Below the pieces are notes generated by a model. The model saw only the letters and a list, made by a program, of their open reading frames with translations, ran no database searches and was not told the DNA's origin. The translations under genes and the position numbers were made by a program. This document shows positions 28,281 to 36,721 of a stretch of 64,000 nucleotides of DNA, piece after piece; the stretch's first letter is position 1; each line of letters starts with the position of its first letter. The DNA lies in NCBI GenBank assembly GCA_910587165.1, contig CAJUKP010000006.1:62001-126000 (forward strand), given 5' to 3'. Source of the stretch: an uncultured Duncaniella sp. (GTDB lineage Bacteria > Bacteroidota > Bacteroidia > Bacteroidales > Muribaculaceae).

Positions 28281-29438
28281 ATGAACCTCCGAAGTCTCAT
28301 AAAAACAGCAATCCTGACGGCAACCCTCCTGGGAGGCGGGCTCACCGGCTCATCTGCCGAAAGCGACTCCATCAAAGAGGGAAAGAAAGACAATATAGTC
28401 AATAAACTGATCAGATATTTCGAAAAGTCAAACAAACACGAGATCACAACCCGCCCCCACTTCACATTCATCGCCGGCCCGCATTACTCCAAGGAGTCGG
28501 GATTCGGTCTCGGACTGGTGCTCGGAGGCAGTTATTCCACAGAGCCGCGCGATTCACTTGTGCCTCTGTCAAATATCTCCATTGTCGGAGATATCGCCAC
28601 AAAGAATCTATATCTTGCCGGATTGCGCGGCGAGCACTTCTTCCCTGACAATAACAGACGAATCAACTATTCACTCGGCATCAAATCACAGTCGGCCTAT
28701 TTCTGGGGTATCGGATATGACTGGGGAGTGCGCAACAGCAACAAGATGAAGTACCGCGCACTCGACGTGGGGCTGAGCGCATCGTTCGAGTGGAGAGTAT
28801 TCGGACGGTTCTTCATAGGTCCCGTATTTGACGGAATAATGTTCAGCGCACATAATCCCGCGTCAAAGGTCAACTGGCAAGGGGAACCACTGTCCCATTT
28901 CAGCATTTCAGCCGGAGGACGGTTCAGCTATGACACCCGCGACAATCATACGGCAACCAACAAAGGCATATATCTTGAAGTGACCCAACTGTTCGCCCCG
29001 CGGTTCATTGGCAACGGGCACTACTCATATTCCTCCACTGAGGTGAGCGCCAATATCTTCACCCCTCTGTGGACCGGCGCCACACTTGCCACACGCCTGC
29101 ACGGAGCTTTCACTTACGGGCGTACACCTTGGGGCAAACTGCCATCGCTCGGCGACGGCACAATGAGAAGCTACTATGAAGGGCGATACCGCGACAAGGA
29201 TTGTATTGACGCACTTGTGGAGCTCCGTCAGAAAGTGATCTGGAGAAGCGGCATAGTCCTGTGGGCCGGTGCGGGCACAGTGTTCCCGCGTTTCAGCGAG
29301 ATCCGATCCAGAGAAATCCTGCCGGAATTCGGCTTAGGCTACCGCTGGGAGTTCAAACGCAACTCCAATGTACGCATCGACTATGGTATCGGTCGCCATT
29401 CATCCGGATTTGTGTTCAGTCTCAACGAATCATTCTGA
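28281..29438 (+). CDS. Omp85-type outer-membrane barrel without POTRA domains
   Basis: A 385-residue protein with a signal peptide (ends near residue 26, GSSAES). A 16-strand-like barrel resembles the C-terminal surface-antigen (D15/BamA) domain, including a MRSYYEGRYRDK segment that corresponds to the RGY/GR loop region and a C-terminal aromatic Phe. No POTRA repeats precede the barrel. It sits 6 bp after comF and 6 bp before the phosphoethanolamine transferase gene. The role is unknown; small-molecule or lipid export is a guess. Confidence 0.72.
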   Translation: MNLRSLIKTAILTATLLGGGLTGSSAESDSIKEGKKDNIVNKLIRYFEKSNKHEITTRPHFTFIAGPHYSKESGFGLGLVLGGSYSTEPRDSLVPLSNISIVGDIATKNLYLAGLRGEHFFPDNNRRINYSLGIKSQSAYFWGIGYDWGVRNSNKMKYRALDVGLSASFEWRVFGRFFIGPVFDGIMFSAHNPASKVNWQGEPLSHFSISAGGRFSYDTRDNHTATNKGIYLEVTQLFAPRFIGNGHYSYSSTEVSANIFTPLWTGATLATRLHGAFTYGRTPWGKLPSLGDGTMRSYYEGRYRDKDCIDALVELRQKVIWRSGIVLWAGAGTVFPRFSEIRSREILPEFGLGYRWEFKRNSNVRIDYGIGRHSSGFVFSLNESF

Positions 29439-29444
29439 CGCTCT

Positions 29445-31076
29445 ATGGCAAAAAGACTTTTGATCATCTATACCCTCCTCATTCTTCTCATCCCCAACGT
29501 GGCGCTATGCTTCACGGAGGGGATGTCAACTGTCGCATCCTTGTGCAATATCCTCCTGCCGGGTGCTTTCATATTATTCATTCTCACCATCTCAAGGAGA
29601 ATCGGTGTCAACATCTGGCTCCTGTTCCCTTACTTCTTCTTCTCCGCCTTCCAGCTTGTCCTGCTCAAACTCTACGGACGCAGTATAATCGCGGTGGATA
29701 TGTTTCTCAACCTTGTCACAACCAATGCAGGCGAAGTCACCGAACTTCTAAGCAATCTTCTTCCTATCGTCGGACTCGTATTCATTCTCTATCTACCTGT
29801 CCTCGTGGCCGGCGGCATCATGTGGCACAGACATATCGAGATATCGCCCTCAGGACAGAAAACCTTTCGTCGTGTGGCCACACTGTGCCTGATCGCCGGT
29901 CTGTTCTCTCTTGGCATTGCAGTTTTGGGAGATGATAAACATGATCCCAAGGATGACATATTTCCTCTTAATGTATGCTATAACGTCTATCTCGCCATAG
30001 AGCGTACAGCCAAGACAGCATCATATCACGAAACCTCCGGTGACTTCACCTACGGGGCTGTCCCGACTCATCCGTCAGATTCGACCGAAATATACATTGC
30101 CATAATAGGTGAGACATCACGCGCCGGCAACTGGCAATTATTCGGTTATGGCAGGCCCACCACACCGCTCCTCTCCATGCGAGACGATCTCTTTGCCGGT
30201 GGAAACACAATGAGCGAGAGCAACACCACCCACAAGAGTGTGCCCATGCTTCTGAGTCCTGTGTCGGCCAAGGATTTTGACAAGGAAATATACCGGACCA
30301 AGAGTCTGGTGACAGCGTTCAAAGAGGCCGGTTTCAAAACCGCGTTCATATCCAACCAGCGTTACAACCATTCGTTCATTGATTTCTTTGCCGAAGAGGC
30401 GGACACCACTGTTTTCATCAAGGAACTAGGACTGGAAACCGATATCAATCTTCCTGAAGACCTGAAATTGCTGCCGGTCATGGACAGTATCATGGGACAA
30501 GGCGGGAATAAGCAGCTCATCGTGCTGCATACTTACGGATCACACTTCAACTACCGCGACAGATATGCCGGAACCACCGGGACATTTCTCCCCGACGATT
30601 ACACGGAGGCTGACCGTGACAACCGCGACAGGCTTATCAATTCATACGACAACACCATAACCGTCACAGACCGTCTGATAGCCGGATGTATCGAAAGAAT
30701 AGAAACTATGAAAGGTGCTTTGGGGGGTGTGATCTACACCTCGGATCATGGCGAGGATATTTTCGACGATGGGAAAAGTAATTTCCTCCATGCCTCCCCG
30801 CTACCTACCATCCATCAGGTTCACGTACCCTTCGTGATCTGGCTCTCTCCGGCCCTTAAAGATCTCATGCCATACGATACAGACACCCTGAGGAAAAATA
30901 TGGCGAGAAAGATATCCTCTTCTGCCAGCTATACTCCTACCCTGTTGATGATGGCGGGGATCAGGACCGCGAAGGCCGACAGCACAAAGTCACTCCTATC
31001 TCCGGACTACAGAGAAGAAGAACCGGTATATCTCAACGACCACAACGAGTGTGTGCCTCTTAAAGGACTTCTGTAA
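29445..31076 (+). CDS. EptA-like phosphoethanolamine transferase
   Basis: An inner-membrane sulfatase-fold enzyme of 543 residues that would add phosphoethanolamine to lipid A or another envelope glycolipid. It has hydrophobic segments near 4-25, 33-50, 57-80, 105-128 and 145-163. The periplasmic catalytic domain carries the nucleophile T224 in GETSRAGN, LHTYGSHFNY, and the metal site TSDHGEDIFD. Members of this family confer resistance to cationic peptides. Its last 17 bp overlap the end of convergent nrdG. Confidence 0.88.
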   Translation: MAKRLLIIYTLLILLIPNVALCFTEGMSTVASLCNILLPGAFILFILTISRRIGVNIWLLFPYFFFSAFQLVLLKLYGRSIIAVDMFLNLVTTNAGEVTELLSNLLPIVGLVFILYLPVLVAGGIMWHRHIEISPSGQKTFRRVATLCLIAGLFSLGIAVLGDDKHDPKDDIFPLNVCYNVYLAIERTAKTASYHETSGDFTYGAVPTHPSDSTEIYIAIIGETSRAGNWQLFGYGRPTTPLLSMRDDLFAGGNTMSESNTTHKSVPMLLSPVSAKDFDKEIYRTKSLVTAFKEAGFKTAFISNQRYNHSFIDFFAEEADTTVFIKELGLETDINLPEDLKLLPVMDSIMGQGGNKQLIVLHTYGSHFNYRDRYAGTTGTFLPDDYTEADRDNRDRLINSYDNTITVTDRLIAGCIERIETMKGALGGVIYTSDHGEDIFDDGKSNFLHASPLPTIHQVHVPFVIWLSPALKDLMPYDTDTLRKNMARKISSSASYTPTLLMMAGIRTAKADSTKSLLSPDYREEEPVYLNDHNECVPLKGLL

Positions 31077-31557
31077 AAGCCGTGCCGTTCCATTCCACCG
31101 GATTTCCCGGCTCCGATGCAGCCACATCTATGAGCCTCTGGTTGGATGAGCCTCTGAAAAGCAGATCCGGGTCTTTCAATGACTCGATGAATGGTCCGTC
31201 GACAAGCACCTCGACCGCATCAAGCACATCCCGCATCTGAGCATCAGCCATCACGGCTTCATAAGTGAACCCGGTGTAACACCAGATGGCTTTACCACTC
31301 TCCTTTATCCTGCGGGCAAGGACAGACAGTTCTGAAGCCTGAAACATAGGATCACCACCTGAGAAGGTGACATCAAATCCATTCTCTTCCACCTCATACA
31401 GAATCTCATCCAAGCTCATCTCCCTGCCCGCATCCGCGGCCCATGATTCAGGGTTATGACATCCGGGACACCGGTGGGTGCATCCGGCGAAATAGATCGA
31501 AGTTCTCAGACCGGGGCCGTCTACAGTAGTCCCCGGTACAATATCAATAACTCTCAT
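31060..31557 (-). CDS. nrdG: Anaerobic ribonucleotide reductase activating protein NrdG
   Basis: This radical-SAM activase installs the glycyl radical on NrdD. The 165-residue protein has the iron-sulfur motif CTHRCPGC (C-x3-C-x2-C, near residues 26-33) and the SAM-binding FSGGDPM. It follows nrdD by 74 bp on the same strand. Confidence 0.95.
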   Translation of the reverse strand: MRVIDIVPGTTVDGPGLRTSIYFAGCTHRCPGCHNPESWAADAGREMSLDEILYEVEENGFDVTFSGGDPMFQASELSVLARRIKESGKAIWCYTGFTYEAVMADAQMRDVLDAVEVLVDGPFIESLKDPDLLFRGSSNQRLIDVAASEPGNPVEWNGTAFTEVL

Positions 31558-31631
31558 TTTTTCCCAAATTCAAAGTGGGCCCGTATAATACGGAGCCCAC
31601 CCATGATAAAATATATGTTCAGTCTGTCAGG

Positions 31632-33839
31632 TTATTTATGAACCACACGGTCATTGAGTTCAGCGAGTTTGGCATTGTTCCACCGGTCGGTCGTGCCCAC
31701 GAGATAACCCGTGATACGCTGTATGTTGTCTATATGTGTGCTGTGACACTTGGGACATTCCTTAAGCCCTTCGGTGGCATCCTCATAACCGCAGTTCATA
31801 CAGCGGTTTCTGTTATGGTTCACCGAGCCATAGCCGATGTTGTTCTTGTCCATAAGATCCACAATGTCGCTGATGGCCTTGGGATTATGGGTGGCATCAC
31901 CGTCAATCTCCACATAGAAGATATGTCCGCCTCCTGTAAGCTCATGATACGGAGCCTCGATTTTCGCCTTGTGGGAGGGTGAACACTTATAGTAGACAGG
32001 GACATGGTTGGAGTTGGTATAGTAGACCTTGTCAGTCACACCGGGGATAATGCCGAACGAACGTCTGTCTCTGGAGGTGAACTTGCCCGAGAGGCCCTCG
32101 GCCGGTGTGGCCAGCACTGAGAAGTTGTGTTTGTACTTTTCAGAGTAGTCATTGACTCTTGACCTCATGTGTGAGACAATCCTTAATCCAAGCTTCTGTG
32201 CCTCCTCGCTTTCGCCATGATGTTTTCCGGTGAGAGCTATGAGACATTCGGCCAGACCAATGAAACCGATACCGAGAGTGCCCTGGTTGATGACCGGTTC
32301 AATCGTATCGTTGGGGCCGAGCTTTTCCGCACCGTTCCACAGACGGGACATGAGTAGCGGGAACTGCTTGACGAGTGCGGTCTTCTGGAAATCGAAACGC
32401 TCATTGAGCTGACGTGCGGTTATGTCAAGGACCTCATCGAGTTTTTTGAAGAATCTGGCAAGGCGTTCCTCCTCGTCCTTGATGTTCATGCACTCGATGG
32501 CTATACGCACAATATTGACCGTCGTGAAGCTCATATTGCCTCGACCGATCGAGGTCTTCTCTCCGAAACGGTTCTCGAACACACGTGTACGGCAGCCCAT
32601 AGTGGCCACTTCATACTTATAACGTTCAGGATCAGCGGCATTCCACTTCTCATGATGGTTGAAAGTAGCGTCAAGATTCAGGAAGTTAGGGAAGAAACGC
32701 CGGGCTGTCACCTTGCAGGCAAGCTGATACAGATCATAGTTGGGATCCTCAGGCAAATAGCTCACACCACGTTTCTTTTTCCATATCTGGATGGGGAAAA
32801 TAGCAGTGGCTCCGTTGCCTACCCCTTCGTATGTGGTGTGGAGAAGCTCGCGGATAATGCAACGGCCCTCGGCTGAAGTATCCGTACCGTAGTTGATTGA
32901 GCTGAATACCACCTGATTGCCACCGCGCGAATGAATCGTGTTCATGTTGTGGATGAACGCCTCCATGGACTGATGAACACGCGACACGGTCTGATTGATG
33001 GCGTGCTGCTTGTAACGTGCGGGGCCTGTCAGGCCATCGAGATCCTTCTTGACATAGTCCTTGATCTCCGCATCGTAGAGATCAGACAGATCCTCACCGG
33101 TGAGACGCTCAAGATCCTGCACCTCCTCCTTGTAGGAAGAACGCACGAAGGGTGCGAGATAGAAGTCAAAAGCCGGGATAGCCTGACCTCCATGCATCTC
33201 GTTCTGGGCTGTTTCCAGAGAGATGCAACCGATGATGCTTGCGGTCTCGATGCGTTTCGCCGGACGTGACTCGCCGTGACCTGCCACAAATCCATGCCTC
33301 AGAATATTGTCGAGCGGATGTTGCACACAGGTAAGGCTCTTTGTGGGATAATAATCCTTGTCGTGTATATGGATATAGCCGGAATTAACCGCATCACGCA
33401 CTTCCGGCGACAGAAGATAATCATCGACAAAAGGTTTGGTGGTCTCGCTGGCAAACTTCATCATCATTCCCGCTGGAGAATCAGTGTTCATGTTGGCATT
33501 CTCGCGGGTGATGTCATTGTTCTTGGCCTCTATGATCTCAAGAAACATATCGCGGGTCTTGGCGCGTCGGGCTATGGAACGCTGGTCACGATAGGCGATA
33601 TAACGTTTGGCAACTTCCTTGCGGGGAGAATTCATGAGCTCAAGCTCAACGCGGTCCTGAATCTCCTCAACCGACATTTTCTCATTGCCACTCATGCTGA
33701 TGATGTCAGTAATACGTGATATCAGGCCCTCATCCTCACCCATCTCTGTGGTGAGCATGGCCTTGCGTATCGCTGCCTTGATTTTTTCCTCGTTATATCC
33801 CACGACGCGTCCGTCGCGCTTTACCACGGTCTGTATCAT
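31632..33839 (-). CDS. nrdD: Anaerobic (class III) ribonucleoside-triphosphate reductase NrdD
   Basis: NrdD makes dNTPs without oxygen by using a glycyl radical. The 735-residue protein starts with an ATP-cone allosteric domain (VVKRDGRVVGYNEEKI, residues 5-20). The barrel contains LTCVQHPLDN, and the C-terminus has a zinc site (C680, C683, C695, C698) and the radical Gly711 in RITGYLV. A consensus promoter lies about 85 bp upstream and a perfect inverted repeat further out. Confidence 0.96.
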   Translation of the reverse strand: MIQTVVKRDGRVVGYNEEKIKAAIRKAMLTTEMGEDEGLISRITDIISMSGNEKMSVEEIQDRVELELMNSPRKEVAKRYIAYRDQRSIARRAKTRDMFLEIIEAKNNDITRENANMNTDSPAGMMMKFASETTKPFVDDYLLSPEVRDAVNSGYIHIHDKDYYPTKSLTCVQHPLDNILRHGFVAGHGESRPAKRIETASIIGCISLETAQNEMHGGQAIPAFDFYLAPFVRSSYKEEVQDLERLTGEDLSDLYDAEIKDYVKKDLDGLTGPARYKQHAINQTVSRVHQSMEAFIHNMNTIHSRGGNQVVFSSINYGTDTSAEGRCIIRELLHTTYEGVGNGATAIFPIQIWKKKRGVSYLPEDPNYDLYQLACKVTARRFFPNFLNLDATFNHHEKWNAADPERYKYEVATMGCRTRVFENRFGEKTSIGRGNMSFTTVNIVRIAIECMNIKDEEERLARFFKKLDEVLDITARQLNERFDFQKTALVKQFPLLMSRLWNGAEKLGPNDTIEPVINQGTLGIGFIGLAECLIALTGKHHGESEEAQKLGLRIVSHMRSRVNDYSEKYKHNFSVLATPAEGLSGKFTSRDRRSFGIIPGVTDKVYYTNSNHVPVYYKCSPSHKAKIEAPYHELTGGGHIFYVEIDGDATHNPKAISDIVDLMDKNNIGYGSVNHNRNRCMNCGYEDATEGLKECPKCHSTHIDNIQRITGYLVGTTDRWNNAKLAELNDRVVHK

Positions 33840-33922
33840 TTGTATTCTTTTATTTCTGGGGGGTTAGAATAGGATTTTTGTGTCTCGGCACGGTTTGGTA
33901 GCCTTGCGTCATTTCGACTTTG

Positions 33923-33953
33923 CAAAGGTAAGGAGAAAACTCCATATTACAAA
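33923..33953 (-). promoter_or_regulatory. nrdD promoter
   Basis: On the minus strand, TTTG (33950-33953), a 19-nt spacer and TACCTTTG (33923-33930): a full consensus match. The leader would be about 80 nt. Confidence 0.8.
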
Positions 33954-34000
33954 CAAAAAAGAGATGAATTTAGTTGCACGATTTTCATTTTGGAAAACTT

Positions 34001-34023
34001 TTTGTGTTTCATAAAAACACAAA
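34001..34023. repeat. Perfect 9-bp inverted repeat upstream of nrdD
   Basis: TTTGTGTTT and AAACACAAA are separated by CATAA. The TGTG...CACA core resembles Crp/Fnr-family operators. It lies about 50 bp upstream of the nrdD -33 box, so oxygen- or redox-responsive control of nrdD is plausible but inferred. Confidence 0.55.
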
Positions 34024-34276
34024 TCATTGAGATACAGCGTGTTGATTTTTACTTTTGGTAAACTTCAATCACACATCCATTTTCATAGTTTCCCAAAAGA
34101 GTATAACTATCACATCTCCATATTATAAAACAATTACTCTGATTTTCCAAATATTTTCCTATCCATTTATTGACATATCCGTCTCGACAGCTCCTTGACC
34201 GGTCTAAGCATGACAAACAAGGTCATCTGATTTCTCGCCAATAATCATACCATTTCATACCATTTTTACAAATAGA

Positions 34277-34308
34277 ATTGGATTTACAACAACTAATATC
34301 TATATTTG
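34277..34308 (+). promoter_or_regulatory. Promoter of the graspetide-like operon
   Basis: ATTG (34277-34280), a 20-nt spacer and TATATTTG (34301-34308). Transcription should start near 34312, giving a leader of about 100 nt that contains two mini-ORFs. Confidence 0.65.
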
Positions 34309-34312
34309 CGAA

Positions 34313-34395
34313 ATGGAACTGACTATTCATTGCAGTACAAAATGATGGCAAACCTTAAATCTGACATGAGCAACTACCGATATCTCAATATTTAA
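34313..34395 (+). other. Two overlapping leader mini-ORFs
   Basis: ATG at 34313 encodes a 10-residue peptide (MELTIHCSTK) ending in TGA at 34345. A second ATG at 34342 overlaps that stop and encodes a 17-residue peptide (MMANLKSDMSNYRYLNI), ending 18 bp before the 34414 gene. The first ATG is 4 nt after the -7 box. They may be translated leader peptides or chance ORFs. Confidence 0.35.
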
Positions 34396-34413
34396 AACAA
34401 TAGCATTTGAGCA

Positions 34414-35649
34414 ATGGGGCTATTCGACAAAATAAAACAGACTGTCTCTGACACCGTGTCAGACATCAGCTCACAGGCAGAAACCACCCTCAGAAAAGCT
34501 AAGGAGCAAACTTCGGAGATTGCGACAAAAGTAAGTACCACCGCCTCTGAATTAGCTGCCGAAGGTGCTAAAAGTGTCGGACAAGGGCTGTCGTCCTTAG
34601 GTCAATCCATTTCCGATGCCGGAAATGGCGACTATACCGGAATGAGAAATATAGCATCGGCCACCGGTGATTTTATTATCGAGACAGCCAAGGATATGTC
34701 AGGCATCAACGCGTACAATCATTACAATTCCGCGAAACAAGACAAGGAAAAGGCTGACGAGATTGTGCGCAATGTTGAATCTGAGGTTGGCAAAGTGCGC
34801 TATCTTGCAAGCGAACGACTCGAGCACATGGGAAATATACGCCTTTCCGCGCTCAAAAGCACAGTTGGAAGATTCATCAAGATCCTTGACCGGATGAATC
34901 AGGGTGTTCGCGACAAAGAATATGAGTTGCTGACCAATATGGATGTTTCCCGGGAAGAAATCAAGGAAATGGAAAGCATCGCCATTGATCACAAGCAGAT
35001 GTCGTCGGTCGTCGGTATCGGAATCACAGCCGCAACCGTGGCCGGAGCCGGCGCTCAGAAACTGGCAATGTGGGGCGTGAGCACCTTCGCCTCCGCATCT
35101 ACCGGAACAGCCATAAAGAATCTCAGCGGGGCGGCAGCCCGGAAAGCAACCATGGCTTGGCTTGGTGGAGGCAGCGTAAGCGCAGGCGGTGGAGGCATGG
35201 CGGTTGGCGCCAGCCGTATGGCCATGCTCGGAAGGGCCGCGACCGGAATCGGGATCTTAACCACTGTAGCCACCGTCGCTTCAATATATTATTCGAAAAA
35301 ACATACTGAAGCCACCCAATATCTTGCGGATATCAAGGTTTGGGAAGCTAAAACCATGGCAGCGTGTGAACTGATGAAACTGATAGTGCGCCGCAGTGAC
35401 GAAATTGCAAATCTTACGATACGCCTGGAAACAAGATGCTCTGACGCGCTTGATTCGCTGGACAAAATCGCCGAACAGTTTGACCCGCAGAATGTGGAAC
35501 ACGTCAGGACATTCCAACAATCAGCGCTACTTGTAAAATCAATGAGCCAATTATGCCATACTCCATTAATTGACGAGAATGGGGAATTGAACGGGCAACT
35601 TAACTCTGTCACACTCTCATCCGAGAAAATTCTCAACAAAGAACTATAA
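34414..35649 (+). CDS. Unknown protein with glycine-rich hydrophobic domain (operon gene 1)
   Basis: A 411-residue protein without a recognised function. Residues 1-75 form an amphipathic, Ser/Thr/Ala-rich helical region (LFDKIKQTVSDTVSDI). Residues 110-190 look coiled-coil. Two hydrophobic, small-residue stretches follow (about 198-225 and 247-292), the second with a glycine-zipper-like AWLGGGSVSAGGGGMAVG. The C-terminus is again helical. There is no signal peptide. The motif recalls uncharacterised membrane-inserting proteins of many bacteria, which I cite from memory. Gene 2 starts 2 bp after the stop. Confidence 0.75.
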   Translation: MGLFDKIKQTVSDTVSDISSQAETTLRKAKEQTSEIATKVSTTASELAAEGAKSVGQGLSSLGQSISDAGNGDYTGMRNIASATGDFIIETAKDMSGINAYNHYNSAKQDKEKADEIVRNVESEVGKVRYLASERLEHMGNIRLSALKSTVGRFIKILDRMNQGVRDKEYELLTNMDVSREEIKEMESIAIDHKQMSSVVGIGITAATVAGAGAQKLAMWGVSTFASASTGTAIKNLSGAAARKATMAWLGGGSVSAGGGGMAVGASRMAMLGRAATGIGILTTVATVASIYYSKKHTEATQYLADIKVWEAKTMAACELMKLIVRRSDEIANLTIRLETRCSDALDSLDKIAEQFDPQNVEHVRTFQQSALLVKSMSQLCHTPLIDENGELNGQLNSVTLSSEKILNKEL

Positions 35650-35651
35650 CA

Positions 35652-36404
35652 ATGAACTGGGAAGAAATTACAAAGAACATATCGAAAGCGATGGATACAG
35701 CGCAGCAGATAGGGAAAATGGCAGCTGAACACCAACAAACCGTCACAAAGGGTATCAGTGCCATAAAAAGCGTATCCGAAATCGTGAACAGCAAAGACAG
35801 TATTATCACCAAAGGGCAAAAACTGTTCGAACTTTCAGGCACGGTTTTATCCGAATCTGAATGTGAGAAAGAAACCGGTGACGTACAACAGCAGAAATCC
35901 CTCTCTGACGAGAACACGGTGTCCAAACAGCTGATCGAACCAACCGATGAGGTTGACGAAATTGAGGATGAAGAAGTTGAAGAAGTTGATTCAACCGCAA
36001 AGCCGGAGTCTGAAATACCGGTATCAATCATTTCGGCTTGCGATGCTGTATCTGCCTTATCCATGATGGGAACCGAAATTGCCAAGGCTGTGCAGGTCTG
36101 TCAGATCGAAGAAACGAAGCGTACAGAAATAAAAGCCCGGATGGAGGTTGAAGTCACAAAAATAAATGCCATCTCCAATCTTCTGTCAGAATATCTCAAC
36201 AAGACATTTGATGAACGGGCAGACCTGTTCAACAACTATTTTTCAGTCCTCGACAAAGCCATTGAGTCGGGAGACACAGCCCTGATGTCTGCCACATTGA
36301 GCAGCATCAATTCTCTTGCAGCGCAAAGCCCCTTCAAAAATCTCGCTGATATAACGGCGGTACAGCGACAACTCGAACAAGCAGGCACAGAATGGGACAT
36401 ATAA
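35652..36404 (+). CDS. Unknown acidic helical protein (operon gene 2)
   Basis: A 250-residue soluble protein of unknown function. It has a helical N-terminus (1-65), a low-complexity acidic linker (99-112, mostly Glu/Asp/Val) and a helical C-terminal domain (125-250). The C-terminal domain includes YLNKTFDERADLFNNYFSVL (181-200), SPFKNLADI (226-234) and a terminal EWDI. The C-terminal part looks like a conserved domain. Its 2-bp spacing from gene 1 indicates that the two act together. The small peptide gene follows after 56 bp. Confidence 0.75.
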   Translation: MNWEEITKNISKAMDTAQQIGKMAAEHQQTVTKGISAIKSVSEIVNSKDSIITKGQKLFELSGTVLSESECEKETGDVQQQKSLSDENTVSKQLIEPTDEVDEIEDEEVEEVDSTAKPESEIPVSIISACDAVSALSMMGTEIAKAVQVCQIEETKRTEIKARMEVEVTKINAISNLLSEYLNKTFDERADLFNNYFSVLDKAIESGDTALMSATLSSINSLAAQSPFKNLADITAVQRQLEQAGTEWDI

Positions 36405-36460
36405 AAAGTGTCTCAGGATTATAACAAATATACCTTATCAACTAATCCATATTCTTGAAC

Positions 36461-36721
36461 ATGAGTACCAATACCTTCAGGATTGCATCGACAGACAGTG
36501 TGCCCCCTATCATGAACTTCACCCCTGCCACACCCATCAAAGAGATGGAGATCGAGGCACCCCGGTATGACAATCACCGTCAGATCACAGGTTATGAAAT
36601 GAGGACTGTCAGTACAAAAAGCATCCATCGCGAGACCACAAGAAAGAAAAGCGGCTCAACAGGATACGTTTCAGCAAGCGACACCAAAAACGCTGCCGAT
36701 GACACTAAATCAGTGAAATGA
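36461..36721 (+). CDS. Candidate graspetide precursor peptide
   Basis: An 86-residue peptide with no cysteine or tryptophan. The N-terminal part (1-42; VPPIMNFTPATPIKEMEIEA) would be a leader. The C-terminal part (43-86) has 15 Ser/Thr, 6 Lys, and acidic residues E46, E58, D74, D80 and D81, the residue types that ATP-grasp ligases join as side-chain esters or amides. Its stop overlaps the ATP-grasp start (ATGA), so the two are coupled. An in-frame TTG at 36455 is an alternative start. Classic microviridin or plesiocin core motifs are absent, so the substrate role is inferred from position and composition. Confidence 0.6.
   Translation: MSTNTFRIASTDSVPPIMNFTPATPIKEMEIEAPRYDNHRQITGYEMRTVSTKSIHRETTRKKSGSTGYVSASDTKNAADDTKSVK

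Larger units (their letters stand above)
33840..34413. other. 574-bp AT-rich spacer between nrdD and the graspetide-like operon
   Basis: This spacer holds the nrdD promoter (33923-33953, minus), a perfect inverted repeat (34001-34023), an 11-bp direct repeat of TCATACCATTT (34245-34266), a plus-strand promoter (34277-34308) and two overlapping mini-ORFs (34313-34395). It is clearly more AT-rich than the flanking genes. The stretch 34030-34240 shows nothing I can name. Confidence 0.7.

Noticed and set aside
29261..29935. 224-codon frame overlapping the Omp85 and transferase genes
   Set aside because: It is an out-of-frame shadow rich in His/Arg/Pro/Ser; both real genes are well supported.
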